From assembly GCA_900769095.1 (NCBI GenBank), contig CAAGFH010000286.1, positions 1 through 5,212 of the forward strand: a DNA stretch of 5,212 bases, given 5' to 3'. Source of the stretch: Methanobacteriaceae archaeon. Its GTDB lineage: Archaea > Methanobacteriota > Methanobacteria > Methanobacteriales > Methanobacteriaceae. A program made the position numbers and the translations under genes. Positions 1 through 5,212 of this stretch are shown here, in pieces; the first letter of the stretch is position 1, and each line of letters opens with the position of its first letter. Below the pieces are notes generated by a model that saw nothing but the letters and a program-made list of their open reading frames with translations, had not been told where the DNA came from and ran no database searches.

Positions 1-2
1 CC

Positions 3-1520
3 AAACAAAATACTGAATTATTTGGATTTTATACAGGTAGAGGACTGCAGTTTAGTGAAACATTAACATATATGGAAAAGGATGTTAGAACTGCCAAAAT
101 CACATTTAAAGCCATGAGTTTTGATGAAACTGGTTTAAAATATAGTGTAGCAAAATTTTATGGAAAAACCATCTATGATTTTAATTATAAAAGCTATTAT
201 GAAATAACCGGAAATAATACTGACTCAATTAAATTTGCAAAAACTCAAACTCCTGTAACACTAAGCTATTTTGGTAATTCTATAGTAGGAGACATTCCAA
301 AAGAAGATATAATGACAAAATTTGAGATTAATGGTGTTGAAGAACTTGAAAAACAAGAAACAATAAGTTACGGTTTTGATGAAAACTATAGAGCAAATAT
401 GGGCTTTGAAGTTTTACAGACATACACCATAATCAATGAAAAGATAACCAAATATTTGTTAGAAAGCTGGATGTCTAAAAATGCAACCTACATTAATAGA
501 TTTGCGGTTATGGATATGTATGGAATGCATTTGGCATCACTTGAAACAGCATGGATTGCAGATGTTCTTGCAGATAAATCCTCAAATGAATTTGATGTTA
601 ATTGGAAAAGAGACAAAACATTGACAATAGTAGGTGGAATAAACTTAGAAGATACTTATTTGAATATCTTAAATTCTGATATGGGAATGACCGTAAGTGG
701 AGATGAAAACAATTCAGCTTTATTTAGACTAATAAATTCCATTAATTTACCTAATATTGAAGAATATGTTCTTTTGAAAATAACTGAAAATGATGCTGAT
801 AAAATTCAAAATTCCCTTGATAACGTCTTTATGTCAATATTGGACAATAATTTCAGCATGGTACAAATAGATGATATGTTTTACATCTTTTCTGACAGTG
901 ATAAAAAATCTGCAATAATTTTGAATACAAGTAGTGGAATTGCAAGTGTAATTTTAGCCAAAAATTCCGTTTATAAAGGATCATCATCACCAACATCAAA
1001 AAATTACTGTGGTTTTTGTAATCTTGTTGAAGATACAATAAATGGAATTAAAAATACCATTTCAAAAATACAGGACCTCACTTCTAATAAAACACACCCA
1101 CTATCAAGACTTTTGTATTATGCCACATCACTATTTTCAAAGGAGTTTAGTGGTCTTAAATCCTTAGGAATGAGCATGATTACAACTATGGCATTAATAC
1201 AAACTACAGGAACTACATATAGAAACGAAATAGCCGAGAAAGAAGACTGGCATGAACTAATGGATAAAATAACCTTTACAAGACCAGGATATTTACAATC
1301 AAAAAAAGTCTACAATATTCCAAATAAAAATAGCGGATATGATTTTATTGAAGTGAAAATCAAAAGTGATATGAGCTTAGATAGGGAAAATGCGATATAT
1401 ATTAGTAATAAAAACACAAGACAATTAACCAAAGAAGAAACCTATGAGTATTTCAGCGAGGATTACTGGACACCATTCAGTATGCCTAAGAAATATTGGG
1501 ATGAAAGTTGGAACAGGTGA
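3..1520 (+). CDS. Large protein of unknown function, 5'-partial (C-terminal 505 residues)
   Basis: I do not recognise this protein. The reading frame is open to the left edge: 23 sense codons precede the first ATG at 72, and no ribosome binding site lies before that ATG, so the true start is probably outside the window. It ends at TGA 1518-1520. The visible part is polar, rich in Asn, Ser, Thr, Tyr and Asp, with six N-x-S/T sequons, which is compatible with an exported or surface protein, but the signal peptide region is not visible. No strong transmembrane segment is seen; the most hydrophobic stretch is a Met/Thr-rich one near visible residues 388-400. The only two cysteines form a CGFC motif at about visible residues 336-339 (positions 1008-1019). 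Other distinctive stretches are MDMYGMHLASLETAWIADVL (about 170-189) and VGGINLEDTYLNIL (about 210-223). The C-terminus is aromatic and charged (YWTPFSMPKKYWDESW). It overlaps the next gene by one base, so the two products probably act together, perhaps at the membrane. Function unknown; that it is a real gene is very likely. Confidence 0.8.
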   Translation, partial: KQNTELFGFYTGRGLQFSETLTYMEKDVRTAKITFKAMSFDETGLKYSVAKFYGKTIYDFNYKSYYEITGNNTDSIKFAKTQTPVTLSYFGNSIVGDIPKEDIMTKFEINGVEELEKQETISYGFDENYRANMGFEVLQTYTIINEKITKYLLESWMSKNATYINRFAVMDMYGMHLASLETAWIADVLADKSSNEFDVNWKRDKTLTIVGGINLEDTYLNILNSDMGMTVSGDENNSALFRLINSINLPNIEEYVLLKITENDADKIQNSLDNVFMSILDNNFSMVQIDDMFYIFSDSDKKSAIILNTSSGIASVILAKNSVYKGSSSPTSKNYCGFCNLVEDTINGIKNTISKIQDLTSNKTHPLSRLLYYATSLFSKEFSGLKSLGMSMITTMALIQTTGTTYRNEIAEKEDWHELMDKITFTRPGYLQSKKVYNIPNKNSGYDFIEVKIKSDMSLDRENAIYISNKNTRQLTKEETYEYFSEDYWTPFSMPKKYWDESWNR

Positions 1521-1834
1521 TGGAAATAAAAAATAAAATCATATTGGGACTAATTATTGTTGTGTTCCTTTTATTGGCCATTTATCCAAATAATTATCCT
1601 TTATGGGATTCATTATTTATCGTGTGTGCATTTTTAACAGGTATTAGAGCATTTTTAAGTGATGAACCTCAAAAACTAAAAAATTTACACATTGTAGTTA
1701 AAATTGGATTAATATTGGGAATATCAGTTGGAGTTTATGAAGCGTTAACTGTAGGACATTTCATTTATTCAACAGCAATATTATTGATAAGCGAACTAAT
1801 AGACACATTATTAGAAATAAAAAAAGAGATTTAA
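1520..1834 (+). CDS. Small four-helix membrane protein of unknown function
   Basis: This 104-residue protein is predicted to be integral to the membrane. Hydrophobic segments lie at about residues 7-22 (IILGLIIVVFLLLAIY), 29-46, 57-73 and 79-98, with short charged loops between them, including SDEPQKLKN at 47-55, and a charged tail (EIKKEI). I see no catalytic or metal-binding motif. The ATG at 1520 shares its A with the TGA stop of the upstream gene (TGATG), so translation is probably coupled. In-frame TTG at 1508 and GTG at 1517 are alternative starts that would add only one to four residues; a GGTGAT at 1516-1521 overlaps the ATG and cannot serve it in the usual way. Eight of 18 isoleucines use ATA, against about 4 of 31 in the visible part of leuS, suggesting low expression or a different history. 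It may anchor or export the upstream product, which is inference only. A resemblance in size to holin-like or small DUF membrane proteins is not enough to name it. Confidence 0.75.
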   Translation: MEIKNKIILGLIIVVFLLLAIYPNNYPLWDSLFIVCAFLTGIRAFLSDEPQKLKNLHIVVKIGLILGISVGVYEALTVGHFIYSTAILLISELIDTLLEIKKEI

Positions 1835-1872
1835 AAGTTAAAATAATAATTTATTTTAACTTATTTTATTTT

Positions 1873-1874
<2 letters not shown>
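1835..1874. terminator. Bidirectional terminator between convergent genes
   Basis: A perfect 12-bp inverted repeat, AAGTTAAAATAA (1835-1846) and TTATTTTAACTT (1851-1862), has a 4-base spacer and starts directly after the TAA of the membrane protein gene. On the plus strand it is followed by a T-rich tract ending in T6 (1869-1874). On the minus strand it is followed by T7 (A7 at 1819-1825, inside the end of the plus-strand gene). Archaeal RNA polymerase stops mainly at oligo-T, so the T-tracts may matter more than the hairpin. The ATPase transcript probably ends antisense to the last codons of the membrane protein gene. Confidence 0.65.
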
Positions 1875-2896
<1,022 letters not shown>

Positions 2897-2943
2897 TAAT
2901 AAACTTACTTTTAGTAACTAAATGTTAATTTAATGTTTAATAG

Positions 2944-2951
2944 TATATAAA
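2944..2951 (-). promoter_or_regulatory. TATA box, probable promoter of the ATPase gene (may work in both directions)
   Basis: The minus strand reads TTTATATA, preceded by A-rich sequence that could act as a BRE. Spacing of about 25 bases puts the start of transcription near 2922 and gives a leader of roughly 38 bases that contains the AGAGGT site. On the plus strand the same bases read TATATAAA, an equally good TATA box that would start transcripts near 2972. Direction in archaea depends on the BRE, which I cannot decide by eye. Confidence 0.5.
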
Positions 2952-2971
2952 TTTAGTCATTAATAAGTACT

Positions 2972-3058
2972 TAACCATCATATGGTTCCAAGGAAATCTT
3001 TGTAACAAACCAATTTATGTTTACTAGATAATTTTATCTAGTTTTAACTTCTTTTTTT
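2972..3058 (+). ncRNA. Candidate small structured RNA or long nadE leader
   Basis: This is a hypothesis from structure and signals; I recognise no known family. A plus-strand TATA box (TATATAAA, 2944-2951) predicts a start near 2972. The block then holds AACCAT-CAT-ATGGTT (2973-2987) and a five-pair stem with tetraloop, CAAGG-AAAT-CTTTG (2989-3002). A second AACCA at 3008-3012 can pair with TGGTT at 2983-2987 in competition with the first one. It ends with a perfect 9-bp inverted repeat and T7 (3023-3058), as a terminated RNA of about 87 nt would. The local G/C rise fits the known trend that RNA genes in AT-rich archaea are GC-richer than their surroundings. Alternatives are a chance fold, part of the ATPase leader on the other strand, or the 5' part of a long nadE leader with attenuation. 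Confidence 0.28.
3023..3058 (+). terminator. Hairpin plus T-run upstream of nadE
   Basis: ACTAGATAA (3023-3031) and TTATCTAGT (3034-3042) form a perfect inverted repeat with a TT spacer, and T7 follows at 3052-3058. In RNA the innermost pairs would open into the loop. No annotated gene ends just before it, so it either terminates an unannotated plus-strand RNA, acts as an attenuator in a nadE leader, or is a 20-base operator for a dimeric regulator. Confidence 0.45.
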
Positions 3059-3080
3059 AAAATTATTTTTCACCAACCAT

Positions 3081-3116
3081 TTTCATAAAAATTGAAAGTA
3101 CCATTTCAAATGAAAT
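3081..3116. repeat. TTTCA/TGAAA half-site cluster, candidate operator of nadE
   Basis: Four alternating half-sites are visible: TTTCA (3081), TGAAA (3093), TTTCA (3104) and TGAAA (3111). The last two lie in a tighter 14-base inverted repeat, ATTTCA-AA-TGAAAT (3103-3116). The first pair is the same arrangement with a wider spacer. The cluster ends about 24 bases upstream of the nadE TATA box, a usual place for an archaeal activator or repressor. The regulator is unknown, and in such AT-rich DNA chance is possible. Confidence 0.35.
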
Positions 3117-3139
3117 CGCCTTAAAATAATAATATAATA

Positions 3140-3147
3140 TATAAATT
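3140..3147 (+). promoter_or_regulatory. TATA box of the nadE-leuS operon
   Basis: TATAAATT lies in an A/T tract (3131-3148) that also offers slightly different registers. Transcription would start about 25 bases downstream, near 3167-3170, only 5 to 8 bases before the nadE ATG at 3175. There is no Shine-Dalgarno sequence in that gap, so the message is probably leaderless or nearly so. Confidence 0.55.
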
Positions 3148-3174
3148 AATAGTCACATATTATTTAATGTATAA

Positions 3175-3984
3175 ATGATAAAAGTTGGTGAGAACATTAG
3201 TGAGATTCCAGAACTAAACTTCGAAAAAACAAAAAACGACATTGTTGACTTCATTAAAACCAAAGTATCCGAATCTAAAACAGACGGAATCATAATTGGT
3301 TTGAGTGGAGGAATTGATTCAACCCTTTCAGCATACCTTGCATGTGAAGCTGTTGGAAAAGAAAATGTTTATGGAGTAAGTTTGCCATCTACTACAACAC
3401 CAACAGAAGATAAAATTCATGCTATCGAAATAGCTCAAAAATTAGGAATTAATCATAAGGAAATTGGTATTGACAGCATTTTAAATGAGTATATATCTGC
3501 AACTCAAATAAACGATGATGATTTAGCTATTGGAAACTTAAAAGCTAGAATCAGAATGTCAATTATCTATCATTATGCTAATCATAAAAATTACTTAGTT
3601 TGCGGAACCGGAAACAAAAGTGAAATTTTAATTGGTTATTTCACAAAGCATGGAGACGGTGCATGTGATATTGAACCGATTGGAGACTTATACAAAACTG
3701 ACGTGTTTAAATTAAGTAAGTTTCTTGAAATCCCTCATGAGATTATTGAAAAACCACCTCGTGCAGGATTATGGAACGATCAGACTGATGAAAAAGAAAT
3801 TGGTATGAGTTATGATTTACTTGACCAAATTCTTTATTTATACACTCAAAAAGATATGAAAAATACTGAAATAGCTGAAAAATTAAGCATTCCAGTAGAT
3901 GACGTTGATATGATTATTAATAAAAAAATTAGGAGCGAACACAAAAATAAAGTTCCTCAAAGCCCTAAAAAAACAATATTATAA
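3175..3984 (+). CDS. nadE: NH3-dependent NAD(+) synthetase
   Basis: A complete 269-residue cytosolic enzyme that amidates nicotinic acid adenine dinucleotide to NAD, the last step of NAD synthesis, using ATP and ammonia. It carries the N-type ATP pyrophosphatase loop SGGIDS at 44-49, the conserved NLKARIRM at 121-128, CGTGNKSE at 143-150 (followed by [20 protein letters not shown] at 154-173), [13 protein letters not shown] at 194-206, and the C-terminal [13 protein letters not shown]. The usual Gly of AGLWxGQTDE is Asn here. It has no N-terminal nitrilase-like glutaminase domain, and the length is normal for the ammonia-dependent archaeal and bacterial form, so free ammonia is the donor. The ATG at 3175 gives a normal N-terminus but has no ribosome binding site; a TATA box at about 3140 implies a leaderless message. 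leuS follows after 10 bases, so the two are very likely co-transcribed. The TTTCA/TGAAA cluster upstream may regulate it. Confidence 0.97.
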   Translation: MIKVGENISEIPELNFEKTKNDIVDFIKTKVSESKTDGIIIGLSGGIDSTLSAYLACEAVGKENVYGVSLPSTTTPTEDKIHAIEIAQKLGINHKEIGIDSILNEYISATQINDDDLAIGNLKARIRMSIIYHYANHKNYLVCGTGNKSEILIGYFTKHGDGACDIEPIGDLYKTDVFKLSKFLEIPHEIIEKPPRAGLWNDQTDEKEIGMSYDLLDQILYLYTQKDMKNTEIAEKLSIPVDDVDMIINKKIRSEHKNKVPQSPKKTIL

Positions 3985-3985
3985 T

Positions 3986-3991
3986 GGTGAT
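3986..3991 (+). promoter_or_regulatory. Ribosome binding site of leuS (decides a GTG start)
   Basis: GGTGAT is exactly complementary to the ATCACC of the methanogen 16S 3' end. It lies directly after the nadE stop and three bases before GTG 3995. It supports that GTG over any ATG; the first in-frame ATG (4118) is inside the HIGH region and far too late. Confidence 0.8.
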
Positions 3992-3994
3992 TTA

Positions 3995-5212
3995 GTGAGC
4001 GAAAATATTGAAAAGAAATGGCAGAAAAAATGGGCAGATGCAAAAATATTTGAATCAAACCCAGATGAAAGAGAAAAATTATACCTTACCGTTGCTTTTC
4101 CATACCCAAGTGGAGCAATGCATATAGGACACGGACGTACTTACACAGTACCTGATGTTTATGCAAGATTTAAAAGAATGGAAGGATATAATGTATTATT
4201 CCCAATGGCATGGCACGTAACCGGTGCTCCAGTTATTGGAATCGCAGACAGGATTAGAAGAAAAGACCCATGGACCCTTGATTTATACCACAGAGTTCAC
4301 GGAGTTCCTAAAGAAAAATTACCAGAATTAGAAGACCCAGAATACATCGTAAAATACTTCTCAACTGAATATCACGAAGTAATGGAAGAAATGGGTTATT
4401 CAATCGACTGGAGAAGAGAATTCAGAACTACTGACCCAACCTACAGAAAATTCATCGAATGGCAAATTACCCAATTACATGAAAAAGGATTAGTTGAAAG
4501 AGGAGAACACCCTGTTAAATACTGTCCTAACTGTGACAACCCTGTAGGAGACCACGATTTACTTGAAGGTGAAGGAGTCGGAGTTAACGAATTAACTTTA
4601 CTTAAATTCCCAATTGGAGACAAAATCCTTGTAACTGCAACCTTAAGACCTGAAACCATCGTTGGAGCAACAAACATCTGGTTAAATCCTGATGTTGAAT
4701 ACGTTTTAGTTAACGCTAACGGTGAAAACTGGGTTGTTACCAAAGAAGCTCACTACAATTTGCAAAATCAAATTAAAAACTTAGAAATCATATCTGAAAT
4801 TGATCCTAACGATTTAATTGGAAAAATGGCAACAAATCCATTTACCGGTGCTGAATTGCCAGTTTTCCCAGCTAGTTTTGTAAGTGCATCATACGGAAGT
4901 GGAGTAGTATTTTCCGAACCTGCAGATGCACCAGCAGATTACATTGCTCTTCAAGACTTAAAAAACAATTCCGAATTAATAGCTAAATACAACTTAGAAG
5001 GAATTATTGAAAATGTAAATCCTATTCCTGTATGTACTCTTAAAGGATATGGAGAAATTCCAGCTGCAGACATTATTGAAAGACTTGGAATTACCGATCA
5101 AAACGATGAAAAATTACATGAAGCTACAAATGAGTTATACAAAGCTCAACACAGTAAAGGTAAAATCATCGATTCCATTCCTGACTTTGGAGGCATGAAA
5201 GTTCGTTTCGCA
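3995..5212 (+). CDS. leuS: Leucyl-tRNA synthetase, archaeal type, 3'-partial (N-terminal 406 residues)
   Basis: This class I synthetase attaches leucine to tRNA-Leu in the cytosol. The frame begins at GTG 3995 and is open to the right edge; the full protein should be about 900-950 residues. Visible in order: Rossmann-fold start with [11 protein letters not shown] (30-40) and HIGH signature (43-46); [27 protein letters not shown] (72-80); a zinc-type motif KYCPNC (175-180) followed by VGDHD (184-188); then the CP1 editing domain with the threonine-rich motif TLRPET (216-221) and GATNIW, and the segment [15 protein letters not shown] (301-315), whose last Asp matches the conserved editing Asp by position. 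The zinc motif precedes CP1, as in archaeal and eukaryotic LeuRS and unlike the bacterial form. The KMSKS motif and anticodon-binding domain lie outside the window. Codons such as ATC, ACC and AAC are frequent, suggesting good expression. It is probably co-transcribed with nadE. Many archaeal LeuRS read PAHAP where this one reads PADAP. Confidence 0.96.
   Translation, partial: MSENIEKKWQKKWADAKIFESNPDEREKLYLTVAFPYPSGAMHIGHGRTYTVPDVYARFKRMEGYNVLFPMAWHVTGAPVIGIADRIRRKDPWTLDLYHRVHGVPKEKLPELEDPEYIVKYFSTEYHEVMEEMGYSIDWRREFRTTDPTYRKFIEWQITQLHEKGLVERGEHPVKYCPNCDNPVGDHDLLEGEGVGVNELTLLKFPIGDKILVTATLRPETIVGATNIWLNPDVEYVLVNANGENWVVTKEAHYNLQNQIKNLEIISEIDPNDLIGKMATNPFTGAELPVFPASFVSASYGSGVVFSEPADAPADYIALQDLKNNSELIAKYNLEGIIENVNPIPVCTLKGYGEIPAADIIERLGITDQNDEKLHEATNELYKAQHSKGKIIDSIPDFGGMKVRFA

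Noticed and set aside
72..74. ATG 72 as the true start of the large unknown protein
   Set aside because: The frame stays open with protein-like sequence to the left edge, and no ribosome binding site precedes this ATG.
853..1038. 61-codon minus-strand reading frame
   Set aside because: It lies wholly inside the large unknown gene, has no ribosome binding site, and its His/Tyr/Leu-rich product looks like an antisense shadow of an AT-rich gene.
1508..1519. TTG 1508 or GTG 1517 as start of the small membrane protein
   Set aside because: The ATG at 1520 overlapping the previous stop is the simpler choice; the alternatives add only one to four residues and have no better ribosome binding site.
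2960..3020. C/D box guide RNA in the intergenic region
   Set aside because: The minus strand has an ATGATGG resembling a C box, but no CTGA D box is found at a suitable distance on either strand.
4441..4743. 100-codon minus-strand reading frame
   Set aside because: It is opposite the well-conserved leuS coding sequence (zinc motif and start of CP1), and its Ser/Thr/Pro-rich product is typical of an antisense shadow.

Overview
This AT-rich window reads as archaeal, most likely a methanogen of the order Methanobacteriales (Methanobrevibacter-like). The supporting signs are an archaeal-type leucyl-tRNA synthetase, a single-domain Get3/ArsA ATPase with the CxxC motif, an ammonia-dependent NAD synthetase without a glutaminase domain, TATA-box promoters, and GGTGAT/GAGGT ribosome binding sites complementary to the methanogen 16S 3' end. 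Genus assignment is inference; no rRNA is present.

Layout. (1) Positions 3-1834, plus strand: the 3' part of a large protein of unknown function (505 residues visible, open at the left edge), followed with a one-base stop/start overlap by a 104-residue four-helix membrane protein. The two look like a translationally coupled pair. (2) A perfect 12-bp inverted repeat at 1835-1862 sits between convergent genes and is probably a two-way terminator. (3) Positions 1873-2883, minus strand: a complete Get3/ArsA-family ATPase. (4) Positions 2884-3174: a 291-bp divergent intergenic region with a promoter for each flanking gene, a set of TTTCA/TGAAA half-sites upstream of nadE, and a structured, locally GC-richer block ending in a hairpin plus T-run that could be an undescribed small RNA or a long nadE leader with an attenuator. 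(5) Positions 3175-5212, plus strand: nadE, then leuS 10 bases downstream. leuS starts at GTG and runs off the right edge.

The nadE-leuS pair and the ATPase are core housekeeping genes (NAD synthesis, leucine charging of tRNA, chaperone/targeting ATPase). The left-hand pair is accessory in character: no recognised domain, heavier use of the ATA isoleucine codon, and surface- or envelope-like composition. I do not see a defence system, mobile element, CRISPR array or tRNA. The least explained parts are the left-hand gene pair and the plus-strand structured block at about 2972-3058.
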